This document shows, in pieces, positions 15,881 through 24,895 of a stretch of 51,045 nt of DNA. The stretch is from Acidobacteriaceae bacterium. Its GTDB lineage: Bacteria; Acidobacteriota; Terriglobia; Terriglobales; Acidobacteriaceae. Position numbers and translations under genes: made by a program. The stretch spans positions 29,173 through 80,217 of the forward strand of contig PLHQ01000153.1 in NCBI GenBank assembly GCA_003138975.1, read 5' to 3'. The stretch's first letter is position 1; every line of letters starts with the position of its first letter. Below the pieces are notes generated by a model, which saw nothing but the letters and a program-made list of their open reading frames with translations, searched no databases and was not told the DNA's origin.

Positions 15881-16801
15881 TCAGTCCAGCGACAGCACCA
15901 CCCAATAGACTCCCGTAGGATACGTCTCGGTGCGAGCGTAGCAAGCCCCCACCGAGAAGCTGCGTAGATTGTGGCTGGAAAGCACATGACTGGCATTTGC
16001 CGGCAGCGTTTCTGGATGCAGACTGGTGTACGTGAGTACCGTGTATCGTTGCGCGAGTTGATGAACGGGGGAGGTGCCGAGATTGTCGGCTTGCGCCATG
16101 GAGCAGGCTGCGTCGTCCGCAGTAGGTAAATCGCGGCGGGCGAGATCAGGTTGGTTAGCCTGGCGCCGCGCGTGCCCCAGAGTTGCTGCAATCCGATCCT
16201 TCACTTCTGCCGCGGAATAATTAGGGAGGGCCTGGCCGAAGTCCTGCACAATGTACAGCCGGTCTCCGCTACGGACCACGCCCAACCCGACTAGGTTATA
16301 AGCCGGGTTGAGCAGGTTCGCGCGATGCGGGGGGGAAAGCATCAGATGTTGCTGCGCTTGGGCGGCATCGAAATCGAGCGCAACATTTTCGCCTTCCTGA
16401 TCGAGTTGCGTGCGGGTCGCCGCCGCCAGGCGTTGCGGTAGGGAGGGCTCACCGTCAAACTGGTGCGATAGCTGCCGCGCCGCAAACATCGCTTCCGCAT
16501 GCGCGCGGGCAGCCTGGCTCATGCCAGCATCGAGCGTTAAAGGTGGCGCACCGGCTTGCGCTCGGGCCTGATTCGCCAGACTCAGAAGCTGCTGTTCGGT
16601 CTCGGAATCGTACTCGGTAAAAGGAATATCGGGAGCGGTTGCCGAGGCTGGTTTTAGAGTCGCGTGCTGCCTCTCCGCACCATCCGCATTTCCCCCGGAG
16701 GAAGCCATCACTCGAGCCGACGGCGCGATCGAGACCGCGCTCATTACCAGCAGAAGCACGATTGCGAATCTTCTACCGGTCGCTCTAGGGGCCCTTAACA
16801 T
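15881..16801 (-). CDS. Secreted CAP/SCP-domain protein
   Basis: The protein (306 residues from ATG 16801) has an N-terminal signal peptide with an Arg-rich n-region and an AIVLLLVMSAVSIA core. A CAP (SCP/PR-1-like) domain follows at about 85-215. Family marks include the L-LANQARAQAG-PPL opening, the ARAHAEAM helix, GENVA, and SPPHRANLLNPAYNLVGLGVV. A C-terminal region of about 90 residues has no match I recognise. Bacterial CAP proteins are exported and their activities are poorly known. A TTG at 16819 is an alternative start; I prefer ATG with AGTAGG nine bases ahead. Confidence 0.85.
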   Translation of the reverse strand: MLRAPRATGRRFAIVLLLVMSAVSIAPSARVMASSGGNADGAERQHATLKPASATAPDIPFTEYDSETEQQLLSLANQARAQAGAPPLTLDAGMSQAARAHAEAMFAARQLSHQFDGEPSLPQRLAAATRTQLDQEGENVALDFDAAQAQQHLMLSPPHRANLLNPAYNLVGLGVVRSGDRLYIVQDFGQALPNYSAAEVKDRIAATLGHARRQANQPDLARRDLPTADDAACSMAQADNLGTSPVHQLAQRYTVLTYTSLHPETLPANASHVLSSHNLRSFSVGACYARTETYPTGVYWVVLSLD

Positions 16802-16910
16802 TAGCTTGTGCCTACTCAACTCGATCCCGGGAAGGACGCGAACTCAGGCTCAAACTTGTCACTAGTGCTACGCTAGAAGCTGAAATCCACCTTGAGAAGT
16901 TACCTTCGCT

Positions 16911-18287
16911 ATGGGACTGGGTCTCAGTGGGGTCATTGGCCTGTTGTTTGGCAGTGTGATTGCTTGGCTTGTGCTGCGCTCGCGCACCGCCGGACTGAAC
17001 GCGCGTTTGTGGCTCATGGAAAAGGAATTAGCCGCCGAAAAGGCCGATCTGGCGCGGCTTCAGCAGGCTCACACCGACTTGGTGGCAGGCAAGGCCAGAG
17101 CGGAATCCGCTCTCGAATCGGAACGGAAGACCAGCAACGAAAAGATCGAGTTAATCACTCGCGCCAGCGAAGAATTGCGCAACGCATTCAAAGCCATGGC
17201 CGCCGACGCGTTGAAGAGCAACAATTCGTCTTTTCTGGTGATTGCGGAAGAAGCGCTAAAGCGCTTCCAAAGCCAAGCCACGGGCGACCTGGAAGCCCGC
17301 CAGAAGGCCGTCGCCGACATGGTCGCGCCGGTGCGAGACTCGCTGAATAAAGTGGATGCTCAGATTCAGCAAATGGAAGTGGCGCGCGGCGGCGCGTACG
17401 GTGAATTGCGGGCCCAGGTGCAATCGCTGATCACCACACAGAAGGAATTGCAATCGGAGACTGGCAATCTGGTGCGAGCCTTGCGCACTCCGAACGTGCG
17501 TGGGCGGTGGGGAGAAATTCAGTTGCGCCGCGTGGTCGAGATCGCGGGCATGCTTTCCTATTGCGATTTCGCCGAACAGGAGTCCGTAACGACCGACAGC
17601 GGAAGGTTGCGTCCTGATTTGGTGGTGAAACTGCCCGGCGGTAAGCACGTCGTGGTTGATGCGAAGACGCCGCTTCAAGCTTTCCTCGATGCCTTCGAAA
17701 CCACGGATGAAGATGCCCGCCGCGCATGTCTGGCCAATCACGCGCGGCAAGTGCGCGATCACATGAAAACTCTCAGCGGCAAAAACTACTGGGAGCAATT
17801 CGACGCGACACCGGAATTCGTTGTGATGTTTCTTCCCGGCGAAACATTTTTCAGCGCAGCCCTCGAACAAGATCCCGGCTTGATCGAGCAGGGGGTTCTG
17901 CAGCGTGTGATTCCCGCGTCGCCCACCACGCTGATTGCGTTGCTGAAAGCTGTGGCTTACGGATGGAATCAAGAAAAACTGGCGCGCAATGCACAACAGA
18001 TCAGCGCACTGGGCAAGGAACTGCACGACCGCCTGCGCCTTCTCGCCGGACATATCACATCAGTCGGCACTGGGCTCGACCGCGCCGTCGAGTCTTATAA
18101 CAAGGCCGTCGGATCGCTGGAGAGCCGGGTGCTGGTTTCGGCCCGCAAGTTTGCCGAACTGGGCGCCTCGGTGGCCGAAGACATTCCGGAACTCGAGCCC
18201 ATAGAAACTACCGCACGAGCGCTCTCGTTTGAGTGGGACGATGATCTCCCCCCAGAAACCGCTGCAAATGAACGCAAGGCCGGCTGA
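16911..18287 (+). CDS. rmuC: RmuC-family DNA recombination protein
   Basis: This 458-residue protein has a single N-terminal membrane helix (about 5-23), a coiled coil (about 30-100) and the RmuC nuclease-like domain (about 150-420). The domain shows [21 protein letters not shown], the [18 protein letters not shown] strand-turn-strand typical of PD-(D/E)XK folds, and [14 protein letters not shown]. RmuC homologues limit inversions at short inverted repeats and are thought to be nucleases acting at the inner membrane. Length and layout are normal. It is divergent from the CAP gene and is followed at once by a decayed receiver gene. Confidence 0.93.
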   Translation: MGLGLSGVIGLLFGSVIAWLVLRSRTAGLNARLWLMEKELAAEKADLARLQQAHTDLVAGKARAESALESERKTSNEKIELITRASEELRNAFKAMAADALKSNNSSFLVIAEEALKRFQSQATGDLEARQKAVADMVAPVRDSLNKVDAQIQQMEVARGGAYGELRAQVQSLITTQKELQSETGNLVRALRTPNVRGRWGEIQLRRVVEIAGMLSYCDFAEQESVTTDSGRLRPDLVVKLPGGKHVVVDAKTPLQAFLDAFETTDEDARRACLANHARQVRDHMKTLSGKNYWEQFDATPEFVVMFLPGETFFSAALEQDPGLIEQGVLQRVIPASPTTLIALLKAVAYGWNQEKLARNAQQISALGKELHDRLRLLAGHITSVGTGLDRAVESYNKAVGSLESRVLVSARKFAELGASVAEDIPELEPIETTARALSFEWDDDLPPETAANERKAG

Positions 18288-18303
18288 ACCAAGAGGATCC
18301 CGC

Positions 18304-18618
18304 CTCAACTCGGCCGGGGACGGCTTCGTCGTTCTGGACCGGCTACAGAACATCGACGCGCTCTCCAGCGTTCCTGTCATCGTGTAAGCGCGGGCGATCC
18401 TCAAAGCAATAACAATGAGGAGCGCGCCCTCAAGGCCGGGGCAGCAGCCTTTTTTTCAGAAGCCCGCACGACCTTGGGGTTCTTTGGCAAAGATGATCGC
18501 AGGCAGGCCTGCCCCCGCAGCGGATGAAAAATCAGCGCTGGGATTGCCACGCTTGCTCCGCTTATCTCTTCGCTACTTGACCCCTTCCCGTCCATGCGAT
18601 CCGGACGCGCCTGCGTAA
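18304..18618 (+). pseudogene. Decayed response-regulator receiver fragment
   Basis: Three short reading frames join to give one recognisable C-terminal half of a receiver domain. Frame 1 (18304-18384) ends in DGFVVLDRLQNIDALSSVPV plus IV and then stops. After a missing base the next frame (18384-18455) reads VSAGDPQSNNNEERALKAG then AAAFF. After one extra T in the seven-T run at 18450-18456 the frame returns and gives the conserved QKP. The N-terminal half with the acidic pair and phospho-acceptor Asp is absent, and the fragment begins just after the rmuC stop. Read errors at the homopolymer could explain one shift but not the missing half. Confidence 0.7.
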
Positions 18619-18693
18619 CTCACTGCCCCGCAGTCAGATACAAAATTCCACAGAAACATCCAAAAAGCCGTAATCGACGTTCGAAAACCCGTC

Positions 18694-18699
18694 TATAAT
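18694..18699 (+). promoter_or_regulatory. Consensus -10 box (TATAAT) ahead of the second sensor kinase
   Basis: A perfect TATAAT lies 17 bases before the ATG at 18716. No good -35 hexamer is seen at 16-18 bases upstream, so this may be an activator-dependent or weak promoter. The predicted start of transcription, near 18706, leaves only about 10 bases before the ATG, so translation from a later in-frame ATG (18752 or 18842) is possible. Confidence 0.45.
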
Positions 18700-18715
18700 C
18701 TCGGAAGTGCTGTAG

Positions 18716-21661
18716 ATGCGGCATTTAGCATTGCCGGAAGTGGCAAACGACATGGCAGCGAAGTTGCTCATTGAGGACCGGCGGGACGTAATTGCCACGC
18801 CGGTCCAGCCCGTTAAGGGTTCGGGACCGCCGCCGAAGTCCATGAACCGCGAAAGCCAAGTCCGCTTCGTTGCCGTTCTTCTGTTCTTGCTGACGGTAGC
18901 CGCTGTCGTATTCGCCGGCTTCAATTTCGACGCAGAATTGAGAGCCTCGGTTCCGGACGATGGAGTCTGGTGGGTCGAGCACGCCGGGCGGCTCACGGCC
19001 GATCGCGTCGATCCTAATGGACCTGGCGCCAAGAGTGGCATCAAGCCGGGCGATCAACTGGTTTCCGTCAACGGGCAGGAAGTCCAGAATATTTCCAGCT
19101 TCGAGCGCCAGCTCTACCGAAACGGTGTCTGGTCCAAAGCAGCCTATTCCTTGCTCCGGCAGTCGGTCCCACTCGATTCCAGCGTCATTCTGGTTCCGGC
19201 GGAACGTTCGCTCAACAACTGGCTGCGGCTGATTGCGCTCATCTATCTTGGCATTGGCCTTTACGTCCTTCTGCGCCGCTGGACCGCTCCCGGATCCACG
19301 CACTTCTATATTTTCTGCCTAGTCTCGTTCATCGCGTACTCCTTCAAATACACCGGCAAGCTCAATGACTTCGACTGGACCATCTACTGGGGCAACATCG
19401 CCGCCGGAGTATTGCAGCCGGCGCTGTTTCTTCACTTCGTCTTGACCTTCCCGGAGAAACGCTTGACTGTGCGCAAGCACCCTTGGCTGCTGGCTCTTGT
19501 CTACGTTCCGGGAGGGATCCTGCTGGCTATCCACGTCGGCGCCATGCGGTGGCTGCAAGCCAGCGAGCGGCTGCGCTGGAACCTCGACCGCATGGAAATG
19601 TCCTACGGTTCGCTTTTCTTTCTAGCCGCCGCTACCGTGCTGTGGTACAGCTACCGGCGCGCCAGCACCACGATTCTGCGGCAGCAACTGAAGTGGGTCA
19701 CCCGCGGCACCGTTCTGGCCATCATTCCCTACACTCTGTTCTATGTTGTTCCTTACTTGATGGGTTCGCTGCCCGGCGCGACGATGAAAATTTCCGCGCT
19801 CTCGCTGGCCCTGTTGCCGCTCACTTTTGGTTATGCCATCTTCCGTTACCGTTTGATGGATGTAGATCTCATCTTCAAGCGTGGTGTGGTCTACACGCTG
19901 GCCGCGGCGATCGTGGTGGGCATGTACTTCGGGTTGGTGGCGGGCGTCGCCGAACTGGTGCACATGCGGCAACCCAGCAGCGGTCCCGTGGGTCTGATCC
20001 TTGCCGTAGTAGTCACGGCGCTTCTGTTCGATCCCGTCCGCAAGTGGATTCAGGACCGCATCGACCAGTTCTTCTATCGCACCCGTTACGACTATCGCCG
20101 TACGCTGCTTGAGTTCGGGCGTGAACTCAGCTCTGAGACGGACCTCAACGCCATGCTCTCGTCGCTGATGGACCGATTGTCGCGCACGCTTGCGGTCGAC
20201 CGCATGGCCATTTTTCTTGCTGGCGAAGATGCAGAGCGATTTGTGCTGGCCAAGTCCTTCGGCCTGTCCGCGCCCGCTGCGCTCGATATGTCTTTCCTGA
20301 GCGTGCCGCGGCCGGAGCCGGCTGGTCACCTCTTTTTCGAGAACACGCACCAGGTACCGCGCGAGAGCCCTGGCGCGCAGCAAACCATCGCCCGCCTGGA
20401 CCTGAATTACTACATCCCATGCCACGCGCAGCAGAAGACCGTCGCCGTGCTCGGCCTGGGCAAGACCACGCAAGGCGACTTCCTCTCCAGCGAAGACATG
20501 GAATTGCTCGAAACTCTGGGTGGCTATCTCGGCATCGCCATCCAGAATGGCCAGCTCTATGCCTCCTTGCAGCAGAAAGCCGCGGAGTATGAACGGCTCA
20601 AGGATTTCAACGAGAACATCGTCGAATCCATTAACGTGGGCGTGATGGCTCTCGATATGGAAGACCGCATCGAGAGCTGGAACGCGCAGATGGAGGTGAT
20701 GTACGCAGTGCCGCGCTGGCAAACTCTGACCCAGCCGCTCAAGGCTATTTTCCCGGTGGAGTTCGTCGAAGAGTTCTATCGCACGCGGCAGGACGCAGGC
20801 ATCCACAACCTTTACAAATTCCGCCTGAAGACACCTGCCGGCGAAGTTCGGACCGTGAACGTCGCCATCGCGCCTCTGGTTACGCGTAAATTCCAGGTCA
20901 TCGGCCGCCTCATCATCATGGACGACATTACGGAGCGTATCGAACTGGAGGCCCAGCTCTCCCAAGCTGACAAACTTTCGTCCATCGGATTGCTCGCTGC
21001 CGGCGTGGCTCACGAAGTCAATACGCCTTTGGCCGTCATCTCCTCCTACACTCAGATGCTCTCCAAACAGCTGCAAGGTGATCCGCAAAAATCCGGCCTG
21101 CTGGAGAAGATCACGCGCCAGACCTTCCGCGCGTCTGAGATCGTAAACAATCTGCTGAATTTCTCCCGCACCAGCGGCAGTGAGATCGGCGATGTGGACG
21201 TGAATAAAGTGATTGCCGACACGCTCGCGCTTCTGGAACATCAGTTTAAGGTAGCAAAAGTGGAAGTCGAACACGCGCCCGCGCCTAAGCTGCAGCCCAT
21301 TCAAGGAAATCCCGGAAGACTGCAACAGGTATTCTTGAATCTCTTTCTCAACGCAAAAGATGCCATGCCGGGCGGCGGCAAGCTGCGAGTCGCCACCATG
21401 AATGGCGATAGTGTCAGCGTTTCCGTATCCGACACCGGCTCCGGCATCGCGCCCGAGCATATTCAGCGCATTTACGATCCGTTCTTTACCACCAAGACTT
21501 CGCCTGGTGAAGGTCAAGCGCGCGGCACTGGCCTTGGCCTTTCCGTCACCTACGGCATCATCCAGGAACATGCGGGGAAGATTCGCGTGGAAAGCCGTCC
21601 CGGCGCCGGGACCACCTTCACCCTGGATTTCCCCCTGAGCAGGAAGGCAGTTCATGTTTAA
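18716..21661 (+). CDS. Membrane sensor histidine kinase with PDZ-like, multi-TM, GAF and PAS domains
   Basis: The 981-residue protein begins with one membrane helix (about 45-67), then a periplasmic PDZ-like segment (GPGAKSGIKPGDQLVSVNG near 100-120). Some seven further membrane helices (about 165-440), a GAF domain (about 470-620), a PAS domain (about 630-745), HisKA with His766 in AHEVNTPLAV, and an HATPase_c domain (DTGSGI, GTGLGLSV) follow. A PDZ-like module on a polytopic sensor suggests recognition of a periplasmic peptide or misfolded protein; that is inference. It lies 53 bases ahead of the sigma-54 response regulator, its probable partner. The start is uncertain: ATG 18752 and 18842 are in frame. 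Confidence 0.92.
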   Translation: MRHLALPEVANDMAAKLLIEDRRDVIATPVQPVKGSGPPPKSMNRESQVRFVAVLLFLLTVAAVVFAGFNFDAELRASVPDDGVWWVEHAGRLTADRVDPNGPGAKSGIKPGDQLVSVNGQEVQNISSFERQLYRNGVWSKAAYSLLRQSVPLDSSVILVPAERSLNNWLRLIALIYLGIGLYVLLRRWTAPGSTHFYIFCLVSFIAYSFKYTGKLNDFDWTIYWGNIAAGVLQPALFLHFVLTFPEKRLTVRKHPWLLALVYVPGGILLAIHVGAMRWLQASERLRWNLDRMEMSYGSLFFLAAATVLWYSYRRASTTILRQQLKWVTRGTVLAIIPYTLFYVVPYLMGSLPGATMKISALSLALLPLTFGYAIFRYRLMDVDLIFKRGVVYTLAAAIVVGMYFGLVAGVAELVHMRQPSSGPVGLILAVVVTALLFDPVRKWIQDRIDQFFYRTRYDYRRTLLEFGRELSSETDLNAMLSSLMDRLSRTLAVDRMAIFLAGEDAERFVLAKSFGLSAPAALDMSFLSVPRPEPAGHLFFENTHQVPRESPGAQQTIARLDLNYYIPCHAQQKTVAVLGLGKTTQGDFLSSEDMELLETLGGYLGIAIQNGQLYASLQQKAAEYERLKDFNENIVESINVGVMALDMEDRIESWNAQMEVMYAVPRWQTLTQPLKAIFPVEFVEEFYRTRQDAGIHNLYKFRLKTPAGEVRTVNVAIAPLVTRKFQVIGRLIIMDDITERIELEAQLSQADKLSSIGLLAAGVAHEVNTPLAVISSYTQMLSKQLQGDPQKSGLLEKITRQTFRASEIVNNLLNFSRTSGSEIGDVDVNKVIADTLALLEHQFKVAKVEVEHAPAPKLQPIQGNPGRLQQVFLNLFLNAKDAMPGGGKLRVATMNGDSVSVSVSDTGSGIAPEHIQRIYDPFFTTKTSPGEGQARGTGLGLSVTYGIIQEHAGKIRVESRPGAGTTFTLDFPLSRKAVHV

Positions 21662-21698
21662 GCAAACCCCGTCTACGCCAAGCACGACCAAACCTAAT

Positions 21699-21722
21699 AT
21701 GTCTGAGGTCGAATATGTCTGA
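21699..21722 (+). other. Seven-codon mini-ORF overlapping the regulator start
   Basis: ATG 21699 opens a frame of seven codons (MSEVEYV) that stops at TGA 21720-21722, just inside the regulator gene that begins at 21715. The start contexts of both are near-duplicates (TATGTCTGAGGTC and TATGTCTGACGTT). It may be a chance result of a short tandem duplication, or a leader peptide that feeds ribosomes to the regulator start. Confidence 0.3.
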
Positions 21723-23148
21723 CGTTGCAGTGATTCCGCGCACGGCGTCGAATGGAAATCCAGGTCTGGCGGGTGCGGTGCTCATCATTGACGATGAAGC
21801 TGAAATTCGTGAATCTCTGCAGACCTTGCTGGAACTCGAAGGCTTCGCCGTGGAAACGGCGGCGACCGGCGAAGCGGGATTGCAGCGCATCGGCGAACAT
21901 CCTTTCGACCTGATCCTGCTCGACCTGACCTTGCCCGGCCGCAATGGTATGGAAATTCTGGCCGAGATTCGCGCTCACGAAACCGGACTGCCCGTCATTA
22001 TGATCACCGCCTTTGGTACGGTGGAGAACGCCGTGCGCGCCATGCAGGGGGGCGCGGTCAATTTCGTTCAGAAACCCTGGGACAACGAAAAACTTCTGGC
22101 CGACGTACGCGCCGCCGTGGGATGGCGCCGCGCCGAAGAAGAAAACGTCCAACTAAAACGCGCCCTCAAACAGCGCTACAACTTCGAAAACATTGTCGGC
22201 AAAAGCGAGCCGATGCTGAAGATCTTCGACCTCGTCGCCCAAGTCGCCAATAGCCGCTCCACCGTGCTTCTGCAGGGCGAAAGTGGAACGGGCAAGGAGA
22301 TCATCGCCAAAGCCTTGCATCTGAATTCGCCGCGTCATGACCGTCCTTTTGTTCCGGTGAATACCGGCTCCATGCCCACCGACCTGCTCGAATCCACGCT
22401 CTTTGGCCACGTGAAGGGCGCATTCACCAGCGCCATCGCCTCCAAGAAGGGCCTGTTTGAGATTGCCGATCGCGGCACCTTGTTTCTCGACGAGATTGCC
22501 ACCATGAGCCTGGAAACCCAGGCCAAGATTCTGCGCGTGCTGCAAGACCGCCGGTTCATGCATCTCGGCGGAGTACAGGAGATTCAGGTGGATGTGCGCA
22601 TCATCGCCGCCACCAACATCGATCTGCGCCAGTTGGTGCGGGAAGGCCGCTTCCGCGAGGACTTGTTTTACCGCCTGAATGTGATCACCATTGAACTGCC
22701 CCCGCTGCGCCAGCGCAGGGAAGACATTCCTCTGCTGGTGCAATTCTTTCTGAAGAAATATGCCGAAGAAAACGATCGCCCGGTGCGGCGCATCACGCCG
22801 GAGGCTCTACGTCCACTGATGTCCTACTCCTGGCCGGGCAACGTGCGCGAACTGGAAAACGTAATCGAGCGCGCGGTCGTGCTATCTTCCGGCAGCGACA
22901 TTACTATCGACCTGCTTCCCGACAATCTGCTGGGCCGGGGCTCGGCGTTAACGCTGCACGATCCGCCCACGGACGCATCGCTATTTGAAATCGTCGAAGA
23001 CGTGGAGCGACGCATCATCAGCGACATGCTGGAGAAGTGCAACTGGAACCAGACCGAGGCCGCCGAACGCTTCAAGGTGCCGCTCTCCACGCTGAATCAA
23101 AAAATCCGCCGGCTAAACATCGAGATTAAAAAGAAGTCGCGGGGATGA
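21715..23148 (+). CDS. NtrC-family response regulator with variant GAFTSA loop
   Basis: This 477-residue protein has a receiver domain (acidic pair in IIDDE, phospho-acceptor Asp70, Lys120 in VQKPW), an AAA+ domain with Walker A GESGTGKE at 188-195 and Walker B GTLFLDEIA, and a C-terminal Fis-type helix-turn-helix (NWNQTEAAERFKVPLSTLNQ). The loop that contacts sigma-54 reads GAFTSA at 235-240 in place of GAFTGA, a Gly-to-Ser change at a position normally kept. The ATG at 21715 has GAGG six bases upstream. It directly follows the membrane kinase, which should phosphorylate it. Sigma-54 activation may be altered or allele-specific; targets are unknown. Confidence 0.92.
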   Translation: MSDVAVIPRTASNGNPGLAGAVLIIDDEAEIRESLQTLLELEGFAVETAATGEAGLQRIGEHPFDLILLDLTLPGRNGMEILAEIRAHETGLPVIMITAFGTVENAVRAMQGGAVNFVQKPWDNEKLLADVRAAVGWRRAEEENVQLKRALKQRYNFENIVGKSEPMLKIFDLVAQVANSRSTVLLQGESGTGKEIIAKALHLNSPRHDRPFVPVNTGSMPTDLLESTLFGHVKGAFTSAIASKKGLFEIADRGTLFLDEIATMSLETQAKILRVLQDRRFMHLGGVQEIQVDVRIIAATNIDLRQLVREGRFREDLFYRLNVITIELPPLRQRREDIPLLVQFFLKKYAEENDRPVRRITPEALRPLMSYSWPGNVRELENVIERAVVLSSGSDITIDLLPDNLLGRGSALTLHDPPTDASLFEIVEDVERRIISDMLEKCNWNQTEAAERFKVPLSTLNQKIRRLNIEIKKKSRG

Positions 23149-23211
23149 CCCACGTTCGGGCAGCTTACCTTTTGGCCGTCTTTGCAGCCTGAAGCCTAAG
23201 CGGTTCTCTGC

Positions 23212-23217
23212 TATAGT
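23212..23217 (+). promoter_or_regulatory. Possible -10 box (TATAGT) ahead of the ABC permease gene
   Basis: TATAGT matches five of six consensus bases and lies 42 bases before the permease ATG. The hexamer 17 bases further upstream (CTGAAG) is a poor -35. It is the best promoter candidate in the 111-base gap after the sigma-54 regulator. Confidence 0.3.
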
Positions 23218-23259
23218 TCGAAAAAGCGCGGTGCGAGGCGCCACGCTCTCCAGACCAGC

Positions 23260-24042
23260 ATGGAACTGATCTCGCCTACGGAGCTCGCCAAAGATAAAGT
23301 CCAGACGGTTCAGGATTACATTCTATTTTGCCTGCAGGCGGTCGCCAATCTCTTCCGCAAGCCGGTGTATTTCGTTGACATGCTCCAGCAGGCCGATACC
23401 ATCGGCGTGGGATCACTACCCATCGTCGTTCTCACAGGCTTCTTCACCGGAGCCGTGCTCGCGCTCCAAGCCTCCAATACCCTCGAGCGTTTTGGATCGA
23501 TCACTCTCGTCGGGCAACTGGTCTCGACTTCCATGGTGCGCGAACTGGGACCGGTACTCACCAGCCTGATGGTCGCGGGACGCAATTCCTCCGGCATGGC
23601 AAGCGAACTCGGATCGATGGTGGTGACCGAGCAAATCGATGCCATGCGTGCCCTGGGCACCGACCCCATGAAAAAGCTTGTCACGCCACGCGTGGTCGCC
23701 ACAGTCTTCATGCTGTTTTTTCTCGCTATCATTTCCGATCTCGTAGGTTTGGTCGGCGGGCTCGCGATCGCGAAACTGTTGCTCCAGCTCGACGCCCGGC
23801 AGTACTGGTACAACGCGTGGGAAACGCTGGTATTTCAAGACGTTTTTATGGGGCTGATCAAGCCCGTCATTTTCGGCTTCATCATTGCCACCATAGGCTG
23901 CTTCTATGGCATGAACGCGCGAGGAGGAACCCAAGGTGTCGGCCGCGCCACCACGCAGGCGATGGTGGCGGCTTCGGTTCTGATTCTCGCGATGGACTTG
24001 ATCGTCACTCGTTTCCTGATGGCTACGCTTTCTTATCGCTGA
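23260..24042 (+). CDS. mlaE: MlaE-family ABC transporter permease
   Basis: This 260-residue polytopic membrane protein matches the MlaE/Ttg2B family, the permease of ABC systems that move phospholipids or other lipids between the inner and outer membranes. Conserved stretches include GSLPIVVLTGFFTGAVLALQ, the VRELGPVLTSLMVAGR helix, ELGSMVVTEQIDAMRALGTD and a final G-GVGRATTQAMV segment. Five or six membrane helices are visible. The ATPase gene starts four bases after its stop, so the two form an operon. The usual third component, an MCE-domain MlaD protein, does not follow. No clear ribosome binding site precedes the ATG. Confidence 0.92.
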   Translation: MELISPTELAKDKVQTVQDYILFCLQAVANLFRKPVYFVDMLQQADTIGVGSLPIVVLTGFFTGAVLALQASNTLERFGSITLVGQLVSTSMVRELGPVLTSLMVAGRNSSGMASELGSMVVTEQIDAMRALGTDPMKKLVTPRVVATVFMLFFLAIISDLVGLVGGLAIAKLLLQLDARQYWYNAWETLVFQDVFMGLIKPVIFGFIIATIGCFYGMNARGGTQGVGRATTQAMVAASVLILAMDLIVTRFLMATLSYR

Positions 24043-24046
24043 TCCC

Positions 24047-24895
24047 ATGTCTGCCCCGACCTTGCCACTCAATTCCGCTACCGTGCCCACGCAGGATAAT
24101 TCCGCCCCGGTCATTGTGTTCGAAGACGTGGCAATATCTTTCGCGGATAACGAAGTGCTGCGTGGAGTTTCTTTCCACCTGCCTCGCGGCGAGACGAAGG
24201 CCATATTCGGCGTGGCCGGCTCCGGCAAGAGCCTGATTCTGAAGTTGGCACTCGGGCTCGTCCGGCCAGACTCCGGACGGATCGTTGTTCTCGGGCAGGA
24301 CGTGACCCAGATGCGGGAAGCGGAACTCTTCCAGTTACGCGGCAAGATCGGGATGGTCTTCCAGGAGAGCGCGCTGTTCGATTCTCTCACCGTGCGCGAC
24401 AATGTTGCGTACCGTCTGATGGAAGAGCACGGCATCTATGACGAGGACATCGACCGCAGAGTGCGCGAGGCATTGCGCTTCGTGGAACTCGAGCACACCC
24501 TTGATCTGGCTCCCTCGGAACTCTCAGGCGGCATGCGGCGGCGCGTAGCCATTGCGCGCGCCCTGATTACGCAGCCCGAATTGCTGCTCTACGATTCGCC
24601 CACTGGCGGCCTCGATCCAGTGACCTCCAACACCATCATCGAACTGATTGTGAAGCAGCGCGACGTCAGTAAGACGAGTGCTCTGCTGGTAACACACCGC
24701 CTGCAGGATGCCTTCACCATGGCCACGCATCAGTTCGACAAACAAGCCAACCGCATGGTCCCGTTACCGCAGGGGCAGCATTGCGAAGTGCCGATGAGCT
24801 TTCTGATGCTACGCGAGGGCAAAGTAATTTTCGATGGCGACCTTCACGATCTGGCAAACGCGCAGGACGAATACATCCGCGAATACATTTCGTAG
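24047..24895 (+). CDS. mlaF: MlaF-like ABC transporter ATPase with Ser at the catalytic Glu position
   Basis: The 282-residue ATPase shows Walker A GVAGSGKS at 55-62, the Q-loop in MVFQES near 103-108, signature LSGGM at 159-163 and a switch His in LLVTHR. Walker B reads LLLYDSPTGGLDP, so the residue after Asp183, normally the catalytic Glu, is Ser184. ABC proteins lacking this Glu often hydrolyse ATP slowly or form a stable closed dimer. A stretch of about 25 residues after the switch region (near QANRMVPLPQGQHC) looks like a family-specific insert. It is paired with the MlaE-like permease just upstream. Assignment to the Mla group is good; catalytic competence is uncertain. Confidence 0.9.
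   Translation: MSAPTLPLNSATVPTQDNSAPVIVFEDVAISFADNEVLRGVSFHLPRGETKAIFGVAGSGKSLILKLALGLVRPDSGRIVVLGQDVTQMREAELFQLRGKIGMVFQESALFDSLTVRDNVAYRLMEEHGIYDEDIDRRVREALRFVELEHTLDLAPSELSGGMRRRVAIARALITQPELLLYDSPTGGLDPVTSNTIIELIVKQRDVSKTSALLVTHRLQDAFTMATHQFDKQANRMVPLPQGQHCEVPMSFLMLREGKVIFDGDLHDLANAQDEYIREYIS

Noticed and set aside
19622-21691. A 689-codon open frame on the minus strand, opposite the second histidine kinase
   Set aside because: It lies antisense to a gene with clear kinase motifs in every domain; its translation is His/Arg/Gly-rich without any family motif, as expected from the mirrored frame of GC-rich coding DNA.
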